The notes under the pieces are model-generated. The model did no database searches. It was not told where the DNA came from and saw only the letters and a list, made by a program, of their open reading frames with translations. From Streptomyces sp. NBC_00704 (lineage in GTDB: Bacteria; Actinomycetota; Actinomycetes; Streptomycetales; Streptomycetaceae), in contig NZ_CP109000.1 in NCBI RefSeq assembly GCF_036226605.1, positions 6,878,501 to 6,942,500 on the forward strand: a DNA stretch of 64,000 bases, read 5' to 3'. How positions within the stretch are numbered: the first letter of the stretch is position 1; each line of letters begins with the position of its first letter. A program made the translations under genes and the position numbers. This document shows, in pieces, positions 34,715 through 43,377 of this stretch.

Positions 34715-35284
34715 ATGAGCTACGACCCGCCGCGTCCGGCAGGTCGTCTGCTGCTCACGCCGGAGGACAAGGAGGCTCCCGCCCGGGCGCGCCGGCTGCG
34801 CAGACTCGGCCTCGGGGAATGGCCGGAGGCCGCCCTGGACGCCTTCGCCGACCGTCTCGCCGAGGTGACCGGAGCGCCCTACGCCATGGTCAACTTCCTC
34901 GACGAGGAGCGGCAGTTCTTCGCCGGGCTGCACACCCCGCAGGGCGGCCGGGCCGCCCGGGGCGGCAAGCCCGAGATGGGCCGCCGGCTGCCCCGCCAGT
35001 ACGGCTACTGCCCGCATGTCGTGGTGCGGCGCAAGGCGCTGGTCCTGGAGGACGTGGCCGACTACCCGCGCTTCGCGGGCAACCCGGTCGTCGACGAGTA
35101 CGGCATCCGCAGCTACCTGGGCGCCCCGCTGATCGACTCGACCGGCATGGCGCTGGGCACGGTGTGCGTCGCCGACCTCACCCCCCGGCCCTGGGGCCGG
35201 GCGGGCCTGGAGACCATCAAGGCGACGGCCGCCGACCTCGCGGGACAGCTTCAGCGCCGGGAGCGCGAGAGGGCCGCGCCGTGA
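34715..35284 (+). CDS. GAF-domain protein of the conservon
   Basis: A 189-aa protein dominated by a GAF domain, about residues 45-180 (PYAMVNFLDEERQFFAGLHT; GTVCVADLTPRPW). GAF domains bind small ligands or chromophores and appear as a fifth gene in some conservons. It starts at ATG 34715, 62 bases after cvnD. It has a single Cys in the YGYCPHVV region, which could be redox active or bind a ligand; this is speculation. It probably ends the operon and converges with the GPP34 gene. Confidence 0.87.
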   Translation: MSYDPPRPAGRLLLTPEDKEAPARARRLRRLGLGEWPEAALDAFADRLAEVTGAPYAMVNFLDEERQFFAGLHTPQGGRAARGGKPEMGRRLPRQYGYCPHVVVRRKALVLEDVADYPRFAGNPVVDEYGIRSYLGAPLIDSTGMALGTVCVADLTPRPWGRAGLETIKATAADLAGQLQRRERERAAP

Positions 35285-35309
35285 GGGCCTGCGGGCGGAC
35301 CGGGAGGCG

Positions 35310-35912
35310 TCAGAGGGCCCGCCACATGTTGTCGAAGCCCGCGTCCTCGACGGACCGCCGCCGCCGTACGGCCTCCAGTTCGGCCAGCGCCTCGCCGGCG
35401 GACGCCAGCACGGTCACGACCGCCTCCTCCAGCGGCCCCGGGAACCCTTCGGCGGGCTCCTCGCGCAGGCCGACGGCCGTGGCCAGCGTGGCGAGGACCG
35501 GCTCGTCCGACGCCCAGCGCGCGGCCGCGCGCCGCCGCGCCGGAGAGTCGACCGGCAGCGGCGCGGACCGGGCGGCGAGCAGCCGGCCGCGCCCGCGGGC
35601 GACGAGTCCGTCCGCCGCCAGCCGGGCGGCGTAGGCGGCCGCCAGGTCGCGGCCCCGGCGCCACAGCCAGTCCTCCAGCGACTCGTAGGGCTCCGTCCGC
35701 ACGAACGAGGCCTCGGCGGCGGCCAGCAGCGGGTCCTGCGGCGGCGTCGGCGGGCCGGGCACGACGAGGTCGCCGTCGAGGACGAACGACCCCGCCCGGA
35801 CCAGGTCGACGGCCTCCGCGCCCGCGAGGGCGAGCGACAGGTCGCCCTGCCCGACGTCGCGCACGGGCGGCACGTCCAACGCGACGATCATCAGATCCCG
35901 TGCTGTCGTCAT
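35310..35912 (-). CDS. GPP34 (GOLPH3/Vps74-like) family protein
   Basis: A 200-aa protein with the GOLPH3/GPP34 fold, visible as LMIVALD-type start and ARLAADGLVARGRGRL with later RR-rich helices. In eukaryotes the family binds phosphatidylinositol 4-phosphate and Golgi glycosyltransferases. Actinobacteria carry many copies of unknown function. It converges with the conservon GAF gene and its 5' side faces the tdh promoter region. ATG 35912. Confidence 0.82.
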   Translation of the reverse strand: MTTARDLMIVALDVPPVRDVGQGDLSLALAGAEAVDLVRAGSFVLDGDLVVPGPPTPPQDPLLAAAEASFVRTEPYESLEDWLWRRGRDLAAAYAARLAADGLVARGRGRLLAARSAPLPVDSPARRRAAARWASDEPVLATLATAVGLREEPAEGFPGPLEEAVVTVLASAGEALAELEAVRRRRSVEDAGFDNMWRAL

Positions 35913-36060
35913 CGGGGGCTCCCCATCGGTCGGCCGCAGGTCGCAGCGAGGTCGCTCCGGCGGGCCCGGCGCTCAGCCGGTCGGCCCGGTGCGGGTTGCG
36001 GTCAAGGGTGGCACGGCCCACCGTGGTGTGCGAGAAGCCCGTCCGGCCGGCGGGGTCGCC

Positions 36061-36110
36061 CGTGTGAAGCAGAGCTGTGGCGGCTCGTGTGAAGCAGAGC
36101 TGTGGCGGCG
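36061..36110. repeat. Tandem 25-bp repeat upstream of tdh
   Basis: Two adjacent 25-base units, CGTGTGAAGCAGAGCTGTGG plus five bases, identical except for the last base. They occupy the non-coding region between the GPP34 and tdh genes, about 130 bases before the tdh start. The rest of 35913-36238 shows no gene or strong palindrome; AAGAAAAGC at 36114-36122 is an A-rich patch. Confidence 0.9.
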
Positions 36111-36238
36111 CTTAAGAAAAGCTCGATGGACCCGGCCGGGCCCAGTGCGGCAGATTGCTCGGCGAATCCACCCGTCTTCCCGGATGCGGGGCCCTTCGGC
36201 CTGCTCGCGCCCGGGCCCTCACCACAGGAGCCGTTGCG

Positions 36239-37267
36239 TTGAAGGCGCTCGTCAAGGAGAAGGCGGAGCCCGGGCTGTGGCTCGCGGACGTCCCGGAGCC
36301 CGCCGTCGGTCCCGGCGACGTGCTGATCAGGGTGCTGCGCACCGGCATCTGCGGCACCGACCTGCACATCCGGTCCTGGGACGGCTGGGCGCGCCAGACC
36401 ATCAGCACGCCGCTGGTGCTCGGCCACGAGTTCGTCGGCGAGGTCGTCGGCACCGGCCGGGACGTCACGGACATCGCCGTGGGGGACCGGGTCAGCGGCG
36501 AGGGGCACCTCGTGTGCGGCAAGTGCCGCAACTGTCTCGCCGGGCGCCGCCACCTGTGCCGCGCCACCGTCGGCCTCGGCGTCGGACGCGACGGCGCGTT
36601 CGCCGAGTACGTCGCCCTGCCCGCGTCCAACGTGTGGGTGCACCGGGTGCCGGTGGACCTCGACGTGGCGGCGATCTTCGATCCGTTCGGCAACGCCGTG
36701 CACACCGCGTTGTCCTTCCCGCTCGTCGGCGAGGACGTCCTGATCACCGGCGCGGGACCGATCGGCCTGATGGCGGCCGCCGTGGCCCGGCACGCCGGCG
36801 CCCGCAACGTCATGGTCACCGACGTCAGCGAGGAGCGCCTGGAGCTGGCCCGCAAGATCGGTGCGAGCCTCGCGCTGAACGTCTCGCAGGCGTCCGTCGC
36901 CGACGGGCAGCGGGAACTGGGGCTGCGCGAGGGCTTCGACGTCGGCCTGGAGATGTCGGGCAGGCCGGAGGCGATGCGCGACATGATCGCCAACATGACG
37001 CACGGCGGACGGATCGCCATGCTGGGGCTGCCCGCCGAGGAGTTCCCCGTCGACTGGTCCCGGATCGTCACCTCGATGATCACGATCAAGGGCATCTACG
37101 GCCGGGAGATGTTCGAGACCTGGTACGCGATGTCGGTGCTGCTGGAGGGCGGCCTCGACCTCGCCCCCGTGATCACCGGCCGCTACGGCTACCGCGACTT
37201 CGAGGCGGCCTTCGCCGACGCGGCGAGCGGCCGCGGCGGCAAGGTCATCCTCGACTGGACCGCGTAA
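36239..37267 (+). CDS. tdh: L-threonine 3-dehydrogenase
   Basis: A 342-aa zinc alcohol dehydrogenase-type enzyme oxidising L-threonine to 2-amino-3-oxobutyrate. Catalytic zinc ligands are C38 (GICGTD), H63 and E64 (GHEF). The structural zinc is held by four Cys in CGKCRNCLAGRRHLC near 93-107. NAD-binding GAGPIG motif follows. The length matches E. coli Tdh. The start is TTG 36239 with AGGAG eight bases upstream; the longer frame has no ribosome site. kbl follows after 27 bases, giving the classical threonine-to-glycine operon. Confidence 0.94.
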   Translation: MKALVKEKAEPGLWLADVPEPAVGPGDVLIRVLRTGICGTDLHIRSWDGWARQTISTPLVLGHEFVGEVVGTGRDVTDIAVGDRVSGEGHLVCGKCRNCLAGRRHLCRATVGLGVGRDGAFAEYVALPASNVWVHRVPVDLDVAAIFDPFGNAVHTALSFPLVGEDVLITGAGPIGLMAAAVARHAGARNVMVTDVSEERLELARKIGASLALNVSQASVADGQRELGLREGFDVGLEMSGRPEAMRDMIANMTHGGRIAMLGLPAEEFPVDWSRIVTSMITIKGIYGREMFETWYAMSVLLEGGLDLAPVITGRYGYRDFEAAFADAASGRGGKVILDWTA

Positions 37268-37294
37268 GCACCCGCATTCCCTAGGAGCCTCCTG

Positions 37295-38506
37295 ATGTTC
37301 GACTCCGTGCGCGACGATCTGCGCACCACCCTCGACGAGATCCGCGCCGCCGGCCTGCACAAGCCCGAGCGCGTCATCGGCAGCCCGCAGTCGGCCACCG
37401 TCGCCGTCACCGCCGGCGGCCGGCCGGGCGAGGTGCTCAACTTCTGCGCCAACAACTACCTCGGCCTCGCCGACCACCCCGAGGTCGTGGCCGCGGCCCA
37501 CGAGGCCCTGGACCGCTGGGGCTACGGCATGGCGTCGGTGCGCTTCATCTGCGGGACGCAGGAGGTGCACAAGGAGCTGGAGGCGCGGCTGTCGGCGTTC
37601 CTCGGCCAGGAGGACACGATCCTGTACTCCTCCTGCTTCGACGCCAACGGAGGAGTCTTCGAGACCCTCCTGGGCCCCGAGGACGCGGTCATCTCCGACG
37701 CCCTCAACCACGCCTCCATCATCGACGGCATCCGGCTGTCCAAGGCCCGCCGCTTCCGCTACGCCAACCGTGATCTGGCCGATCTGGAACGGCAGTTGAA
37801 GGACGCGTCCGACGCGCGCCGCCGACTCGTCGTCACCGACGGCGTGTTCTCCATGGACGGCTACGTGGCGCCGCTCGCCGAGATCTGCGACCTCGCCGAG
37901 CGCTACGACGCGATGGTCATGGTCGACGACTCGCACGCGGTCGGCTTCGTCGGCCCCGGCGGCCGCGGCACGCCCGAACTGCACGGCGTGATGGACCGCG
38001 TCGACATCATCACCGGCACCCTGGGCAAGGCGCTCGGCGGCGCGTCAGGCGGCTACGTCGCCGCGCGCGCGGAGATCGTCGCCCTGCTGCGCCAGCGCTC
38101 GCGCCCGTACCTGTTCTCCAACACCCTCGCCCCGGTCATCGCCGCCGCCTCGCTCAAGGTCCTCGACCTGCTGGAGTCGGCCGACGACCTGCGTGTGCGG
38201 CTCCGTGAGAACACCGCCCTGTTCCGCCGCCGGATGACCGACGAGGGCTTCGACGTCCTGCCCGGCGACCACGCCATCGCCCCGGTGATGATCGGCGACG
38301 CCGCGGAGGCGGGCGCGATGGCCGAGCTGCTGCTGGAGCGCGGTGTCTACGTGATCGGGTTCTCGTACCCGGTCGTCCCGCAGGGCCAGGCCCGCATCCG
38401 CGTCCAGCTGTCCGCCGCGCACTCCACGGACGACGTGAACCGGGCCGTGGACGCCTTCGTCGAGGCCCGCGCGGAGGTGGCCGGGACCGAGGCCGCCGCG
38501 GTCTGA
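37295..38506 (+). CDS. kbl: Glycine C-acetyltransferase (2-amino-3-ketobutyrate CoA ligase)
   Basis: A 403-aa PLP enzyme of the alpha-oxoamine synthase family. It cleaves 2-amino-3-oxobutyrate with CoA to glycine and acetyl-CoA, using the unstable product of Tdh. The PLP lysine is K245 in GTLGKALGG; the DDSHAVGFVG motif is the cofactor pocket. It is preceded by a TAGGAG ribosome site at ATG 37295 and lies in an operon with tdh. Length is typical. Confidence 0.95.
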   Translation: MFDSVRDDLRTTLDEIRAAGLHKPERVIGSPQSATVAVTAGGRPGEVLNFCANNYLGLADHPEVVAAAHEALDRWGYGMASVRFICGTQEVHKELEARLSAFLGQEDTILYSSCFDANGGVFETLLGPEDAVISDALNHASIIDGIRLSKARRFRYANRDLADLERQLKDASDARRRLVVTDGVFSMDGYVAPLAEICDLAERYDAMVMVDDSHAVGFVGPGGRGTPELHGVMDRVDIITGTLGKALGGASGGYVAARAEIVALLRQRSRPYLFSNTLAPVIAAASLKVLDLLESADDLRVRLRENTALFRRRMTDEGFDVLPGDHAIAPVMIGDAAEAGAMAELLLERGVYVIGFSYPVVPQGQARIRVQLSAAHSTDDVNRAVDAFVEARAEVAGTEAAAV

Positions 38507-38552
38507 ACCGCGGCGGTCCGAGCAGCCCGGACATATTGCGATAATCGGTCCC

Positions 38553-39455
38553 ATGATCGAAGCGCGGCGGCTCCACATCCTGCGTGCGGTGGCCGACCAC
38601 CGCACCGTGACGGCGGCTGCCGCCGCGCTGTACCTCACGCCGTCCGCGGTCTCCCAGCAGCTGACGGCGCTGGAGCAGGAGACCGGCCACCGGCTCGTCG
38701 AACGCGGCGCCAAGGGCGTACGGCTCACCCCGGCCGGGGAGATCCTGCTCGCGCACACTCACGCCGTCCTCGCCCAGCTGGAGCGGGCCGAGGCCGAGCT
38801 GGCCGCCTACAGCTCGGGCGCGGCCGGCACGGTCACGGTGGCCGCCTTCGCGACCGGCATCGCCCTGGTCGTGGCGCCCGCGGTGACCCGCCTCGCCCGC
38901 ACCGCCCCGGGGATAAGGATCCGCGTCCAGGACGCCGAGGGCGACGCCAGCCTGCCGATGGTGCTCGACCGGCAGGTCGACGTCGCCGTGGCGGTCGAAT
39001 ACCGCGGCGCCCCGGCCGCCGACGACCCGCGCCTGGCGCACGTCCCCCTGTACGCCGAGCCCTTCGACGCCGTGGTGCCCGTCAGGCACCGGCTCGCCGA
39101 CGCCCCCGAGGTCCCCCTCGCCGAGCTGGCCAAGGACAGCTGGATCGGCCCCTACCCCGGCAACCCCTGCCACGACGTGGTCGTCCTGGCCTGCGAGTCC
39201 GCCGGCTTCCAGCCCCGGCTGGAGCACTCCTCGGACGACTTCCGCGCGGTCGTCGCCCTCGCCTCGGCGGACGCGGGCGTGGCGCTCGTGCCGCGTTCCG
39301 CGCTGCGCGGCATGGACCTCGCGGGCGTGGTGGTGCGCCCCGTCGACGGCGTGGCGCCCACCCGGCGCGTCTTCGCCGCCGTCCGCCGGGGCGCGGAGGA
39401 GCATCCGCTGATCCGGCCGGTGCTCCGGGCGCTCGGCGAGGCCGCCCGGGTGTGA
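38553..39455 (+). CDS. LysR-type transcriptional regulator
   Basis: A 300-aa LysR regulator. An N-terminal winged HTH covers about residues 1-60 (RRLHILRAVADHRTVTAAAA; LTPSAVSQQLTALEQETG). An effector-binding domain follows. It lies 46 bases after kbl on the same strand, with its own TATTGCGATAAT-like sequence before the ATG, so it may be separately promoted or regulate threonine use. The effector and targets are unknown. Confidence 0.9.
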   Translation: MIEARRLHILRAVADHRTVTAAAAALYLTPSAVSQQLTALEQETGHRLVERGAKGVRLTPAGEILLAHTHAVLAQLERAEAELAAYSSGAAGTVTVAAFATGIALVVAPAVTRLARTAPGIRIRVQDAEGDASLPMVLDRQVDVAVAVEYRGAPAADDPRLAHVPLYAEPFDAVVPVRHRLADAPEVPLAELAKDSWIGPYPGNPCHDVVVLACESAGFQPRLEHSSDDFRAVVALASADAGVALVPRSALRGMDLAGVVVRPVDGVAPTRRVFAAVRRGAEEHPLIRPVLRALGEAARV

Positions 39456-39473
39456 GGCTCCCGTAACCGCGCC

Positions 39474-39508
39474 GTCTCATGTCCGGGATATCTTCCCGGA
39501 TATGAGAC
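39474..39508. promoter_or_regulatory. 35-bp palindrome over the second XRE-cupin start
   Basis: Arms GTCTCATGTCCGGGA (39474-39488) and TCCCGGATATGAGAC (39494-39508) match at 14 of 15 positions around a 5-base TATCT loop. The right arm contains the ATG at 39502. A regulator bound here would block both transcription and initiation; the adjacent XRE-cupin protein is the likely binder. Confidence 0.8.
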
Positions 39509-40089
39509 GCCCATCGGAGCCGGCCGCGCCGCCGGACGACGTCGACGTACGGCTGGCCGCCCGCCTCGCCGACCTGCGGGCCCAACACGGCTGGTCGCTG
39601 GGGGAGTTGGCCGAGCGCACCGGCATCAGCCGGTCCACCCTGTCACGTGCCGAGCGCGCGGAGATCAGCCCCACGGCCTCCCTCCTCAACCGCCTGTGCC
39701 ACGCCTACGGGCGGACCATGTCCCGGCTGCTGGGCGAGGTCGAGGCGGAGCCGGCGCCGCTGGTGCGCGCCGCCGAGCAGTCCGTCTGGCAGGACCGCGC
39801 CTCCGGGTTCGTCCGCCGCTCGGTGTCACCCCCGCACCCCGCGCTGCGCGGCGAACTGGTCGAGGGGCGTCTCGCCGTGGGCGCCGACATCGCCTACGAC
39901 CGGCCGCCCGTGGCGGGCCTGGAGCAGCACATCTGGGTGCTGGAGGGCGCCCTCGACGTGACGGCCGACGACGTCGGGCGACGCCTCGAAGCGGGGGACT
40001 GCCTGCGGCTGCGCGTCTGGGGGCCGACCCGGTTCCGCTGCGCGGGCGACGTGCCGGCGCGGTACGTGCTGGCGGTGGTGCTGCCGTGA
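39502..40089 (+). CDS. XRE-family regulator with cupin domain (second)
   Basis: A 195-aa helix-turn-helix/cupin regulator. HTH at about 15-75 (LADLRAQHGWSLGELAERTG; SRSTLSRAERAEISPT); cupin at about 125-190 (HIWVLEGALDVTADD). It is leaderless-looking: the start lies inside a long palindrome and no ribosome site is visible. The stop overlaps the GNAT gene (GTGA), so the pair forms a small operon in which the GNAT may modify the ligand, or be the regulated function. Confidence 0.88.
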   Translation: MRRPSEPAAPPDDVDVRLAARLADLRAQHGWSLGELAERTGISRSTLSRAERAEISPTASLLNRLCHAYGRTMSRLLGEVEAEPAPLVRAAEQSVWQDRASGFVRRSVSPPHPALRGELVEGRLAVGADIAYDRPPVAGLEQHIWVLEGALDVTADDVGRRLEAGDCLRLRVWGPTRFRCAGDVPARYVLAVVLP

Positions 40090-40607
40090 CGACGATCCGC
40101 CTGGACGCCCCCGGACTGCTCGCCCACGCCGAGGAGTTGGCCGACCTGCTGCTCGACACGGTGCACGGCGGCGCGTCGGTCGGCTTCCTCGCGCCGCTCG
40201 ACCGGGCCGAGGCCCTCGCCTGGTGGCGCGAGCGCGCCGCGGAGGCGGCCGCCGGACAGCGCGCCGTCTGGGCGGCCCTCGACGGCCACCGGGTCGTGGG
40301 CAGCGTCGCCCTGGCCTTCCCCGACAAGCCCAACAGCCGCCATCGCGCCGAACTCGTCAAGCTGATGGTCCACCGGGACGCCCGCGGGCGGGGCCTCGGC
40401 CGCGCCCTGCTCACCACGGCCGAGCGGGCCGCCGCGGCCGGGGGCGTCACCCTGCTGCACCTGGACACCGAGACCGGCAGCCCCGCCGAGCACCTCTACC
40501 GCACCGCCGGCTGGACCCGGGCCGGCGTGATCCCCGACTACGCGGCCGACCCGGCCGGCACGCTCCGTCCGACCACCCTCTACTACCGGCGTCTCGCCGC
40601 GGGGTGA
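40086..40607 (+). CDS. GNAT-family N-acetyltransferase
   Basis: A 173-aa GCN5-related acetyltransferase. The acetyl-CoA motif is visible as VHRDARGRGLGRALL (R/QxxGxG/A type) at about residues 98-112, followed by LHLDTETGSPAEHLYRTAGW. It uses acetyl-CoA to acetylate an amine; the substrate is unknown. Start GTG 40086 overlaps the XRE-cupin stop, so the two are coupled. Resistance or detoxification is plausible but unproven. Confidence 0.88.
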   Translation: MTTIRLDAPGLLAHAEELADLLLDTVHGGASVGFLAPLDRAEALAWWRERAAEAAAGQRAVWAALDGHRVVGSVALAFPDKPNSRHRAELVKLMVHRDARGRGLGRALLTTAERAAAAGGVTLLHLDTETGSPAEHLYRTAGWTRAGVIPDYAADPAGTLRPTTLYYRRLAAG

Positions 40608-40637
40608 CTGTCACCGGCAGCCGCTACCGTGCGGAGC

Positions 40638-40997
40638 ATGCCGGACGCCGAAGACGTACGCCGTATCGCCCTGTCCCTGCCGGACACGACGGAGAAGACC
40701 GCCTGGAGCATGCCCACCTTCCGGGTCGCGGGGAAGATGTTCGCCACCCTGCCCGAGGAGGAGACCTCCCTGGCCGTGCGCTGCCCCAAGGAGGAACGCG
40801 ACGAACTGGCGCTCGCCGAGCCCGCCAAGTTCTGGATCGCCGGCCACGAGGCCCAGTTCGCCTGGGTGCGGGCCCGGCTCTCCGCCCTGGAGGACGAGGA
40901 CGAACTGCGCGCCATCCTGGCCGACTCCTGGCGGCAGGCGGCCCCGCCGCACCTGCTGGAGGCCCACCCGGAACTGGGGCGGCCCGCGGGGGAGTGA
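40638..40997 (+). CDS. MmcQ/YjbR family protein
   Basis: A 119-aa YjbR/MmcQ protein with the CyaY-like fold, visible as ALSLPDTTEKTAWSMPTFRV at the start and FWIAGHEAQFAWVRAR. The family has double-stranded DNA-binding-like members but no settled function. ATG 40638 is used; a GTG three codons upstream (40629) is an alternative. It lies before the tRNA-Pro gene. Confidence 0.85.
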   Translation: MPDAEDVRRIALSLPDTTEKTAWSMPTFRVAGKMFATLPEEETSLAVRCPKEERDELALAEPAKFWIAGHEAQFAWVRARLSALEDEDELRAILADSWRQAAPPHLLEAHPELGRPAGE

Positions 40998-41107
40998 GGC
41001 GTCCCGGCGCGCGCCGTCGGGAAGAAACGGGTGCGCGACCATGGACCCGAGTGCGGTATTGTTTCCATGCGCGTTCGGCCAGGGGAAACCCCAGGTCAGA
41101 CGGGCAC

Positions 41108-41184
<77 letters not shown>

Positions 41185-41203
41185 GCTTCACCGCAGGTCG
41201 GAG

Positions 41204-41233
41204 GGCCGTTTCCACAGCAATGGGGAAACGGCC
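41204..41233 (+). terminator. Terminator after tRNA-Pro copy 1
   Basis: Stem GGCCGTTTCC (41204-41213) with GGAAACGGCC (41224-41233), ten perfect pairs and a 10-base loop, followed by TTCGTCGTGTT. It starts 20 bases after the tRNA and suits a small stable-RNA unit. Confidence 0.8.
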
Positions 41234-41345
41234 TTCGTCGTGTTCGCGGTCCGTCGCGTCCGGTGATCCTGGCGATCCCGCCACGCACATGACGGTGAGC
41301 CCCCTCGCGCACGTCGCACAGGCGCGCGCGAGCCCCCGGGGCCGG

Positions 41346-42989
41346 TCAGCGCAGCCTGCGCAGCTCGCGCAGTTCTCCCACCTTCGCCAGCCGTGCCACG
41401 GCGACGTAGACCGCGCACAGGGTGAGCACGCCGGCGGTGAGCGCCACGGCGTTCGGGAGCGTGCCGGTCCCGGTCCACGCGGCACAGGCACGGTCGGCCG
41501 CCCAGCCGGCGGCGGCGGCCAGACCCCCCGCCGCCAGCAGCCTGCCGTACGTGCGGCGCAGCGCGCCCGCGTCCAGCGGGCCCCCGGTCCGCCTGCGCAG
41601 CACCCGGGCGGTGAGGGCGAGGCCCGCCAGGTAGGACACGGTGTAGGCCCCGGCCATGCCGGTCACCGACCAGCGGGCGGGCAGCAGCAGGTGGCACGCG
41701 GTGGCCAGGGCGATGTTCACCGCCGCGGTCCAGACCGCCATGAGGAACGGCGTGCGGGTGTCCTCGAACGCGTAGAAGCCGCGCAGCAGCAGGTACTGCG
41801 CGGAGAACGGGATCAGGCCGAGGCCGAACGCCTGGAGCATGTGCCCGGTCGGCTGCGCCGAGGCCGCGTCGGCCGCGCCGTGCGCGAAGAGCAGGACGGC
41901 GATGCGCGGGCCGAGGGCGAGGAAGAGGAACGCGGCCGGGACGATGACGACCCCGCTCACCCGCAGGCCGCGCGACAGGTCCGCCCGCACGTCGGCGATC
42001 CTCCCCTGCGCCACGGCCCGGCTCATCCGGGGCAGCAGCGCGGTCACCAGCGACACCGTGACGACCGACTGCGGCAGCATCCAGATGGTCTGCGCGTAGG
42101 TGTACGCCGTGTAGCCCGCGCCGGCGTGCGGCAGCCTCTGGTCGACCGCGTTGGCGTAGTTGGTGACCACCGTGAGCGAGACCAGGTTGGTCAGCACCAG
42201 CAGCAGGGTCCACTTGGCCGCGTGGACGCCGGATCCCAGGCCGGAGCCGCGCCAGTCGAAGCGCGGCCGCAGCCGGAAACCGGCGGCCCGCGCGAACGGG
42301 ACCAGCGCGAGGGCCTGCACCGCGATGCCGACCGTCGTGGCGACGCCCAGCAGCCTGACCTGGGCGGCGGTGATGTCCTGCACCGTCTCCGGCACGGTCG
42401 TCAGCGCCAGGTACGCGCCGAACATGCCCAGCAGGACGACGTTGTTGAGGACCGGCGTCCACATCATCGCGCCGAACCGCTCACGGGCGTTGAGCACTTG
42501 GCCGTAGATGTTGAACAGGCCGTAGAAGAAGATCTGCGGGAGCAGGAACCAGGCGAAGACCACGGTGAGCCGGAACGCCTCGTGGGTCTGCGGGGTGTCG
42601 CGCATGTACAGCGAGACGATCAGCGGGGCCGCCCACACCGCCAGCGCGGTCCCCACGGCGAGGACGGACACGACGAGGGTCACGAGCCGCTGCTCGTACG
42701 CCCGGCCGCCGTCCGGGTGCGAGGTCCTGGCCCGCACCAGCTGCGGTACGAGGACGGCGTTGAGCGCGCCGCCGATCAGCAGCGTGTACAGGCTGGTGGG
42801 CACGGTGTTGGCCGTGTTGTACGTGGTGGCCAGCAGGCCGGTGCCGAGGGCGGCGGCCTGGAGCACCTGACGTATCAGCCCGGTCGCCCGGGACGCGACC
42901 GTGCCCAGCGCCATCAGCGCCGAGGAACGGGCCGCCCCGCCCTTGCTGGTCGTGCGTTCCCCGGTCTGCGGTTGTGTCGTGGCCCCCAT
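41346..42989 (-). CDS. murJ: MurJ/MviN-family lipid II flippase
   Basis: A 547-aa polytopic membrane protein of the MviN/MurJ family, with about 14 hydrophobic helices. The N-terminal AALMALGTVASRATGLIRQ-like helix and the YTLLIGGALNAVLVPQLVRA segment are characteristic. It flips lipid-linked peptidoglycan precursor or another undecaprenyl-linked substrate outwards. Streptomyces carry more than one member; this copy is monocistronic and lacks the long kinase-like C-terminal extension of the actinobacterial MviN, so it is probably a paralogue. ATG 42989. Confidence 0.88.
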   Translation of the reverse strand: MGATTQPQTGERTTSKGGAARSSALMALGTVASRATGLIRQVLQAAALGTGLLATTYNTANTVPTSLYTLLIGGALNAVLVPQLVRARTSHPDGGRAYEQRLVTLVVSVLAVGTALAVWAAPLIVSLYMRDTPQTHEAFRLTVVFAWFLLPQIFFYGLFNIYGQVLNARERFGAMMWTPVLNNVVLLGMFGAYLALTTVPETVQDITAAQVRLLGVATTVGIAVQALALVPFARAAGFRLRPRFDWRGSGLGSGVHAAKWTLLLVLTNLVSLTVVTNYANAVDQRLPHAGAGYTAYTYAQTIWMLPQSVVTVSLVTALLPRMSRAVAQGRIADVRADLSRGLRVSGVVIVPAAFLFLALGPRIAVLLFAHGAADAASAQPTGHMLQAFGLGLIPFSAQYLLLRGFYAFEDTRTPFLMAVWTAAVNIALATACHLLLPARWSVTGMAGAYTVSYLAGLALTARVLRRRTGGPLDAGALRRTYGRLLAAGGLAAAAGWAADRACAAWTGTGTLPNAVALTAGVLTLCAVYVAVARLAKVGELRELRRLR

Positions 42990-43377
42990 CCGGCCAACCT
43001 ATGCCATGGAGATCGGATCACCGAACTCCGGTGCGAGCAGCTGAGGTTGACCGGCGTCCGGGACCGGGCGGGGACGAGGGCCGGGCGGCTGCGGCGCGCC
43101 GGCGGGCGTCATTGCCGGCGGCGGACGCGGCCCTCTCGCGGCGGGCTTGGGAGCCGCCGTCCGACGCCGACGCGGCCGCGCGCAGCCGCTTCGGCTGCCG
43201 GGCGTGGCCGAAGCCGGGGGCGCATACGGGCCCCGCCGCGGCAGCCGCTCCGGCACACGACCGGCGTGCACGGCCGGCGGGCGGTCGCCCCGATCGCCGC
43301 CCGCACGCCCGCCGTGCGCGGCGACGGCAGCGCGGCGCGTTCGTCGCGCCGGCCGGTCCGCCGGCCGCCCGGGCCGG
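42990..43377. other. 388-base gene-free stretch upstream of murJ
   Basis: Between the NUDIX stop and the murJ start I see no credible gene on either strand: the open frames here are Arg/Ala/Pro-rich shadows. A short hairpin GGCAGCCGAAGCGGCTGC-type element lies around 43183-43202 (GCAGCC-GCTT-CGGCTGC). The murJ promoter must lie near 42990-43060. Confidence 0.4.

Noticed and set aside
42999..43271. A 90-aa minus-strand frame upstream of murJ
   Set aside because: Pro/Arg/Ala-rich, no ribosome site, no known family; it looks like an open GC-rich stretch.
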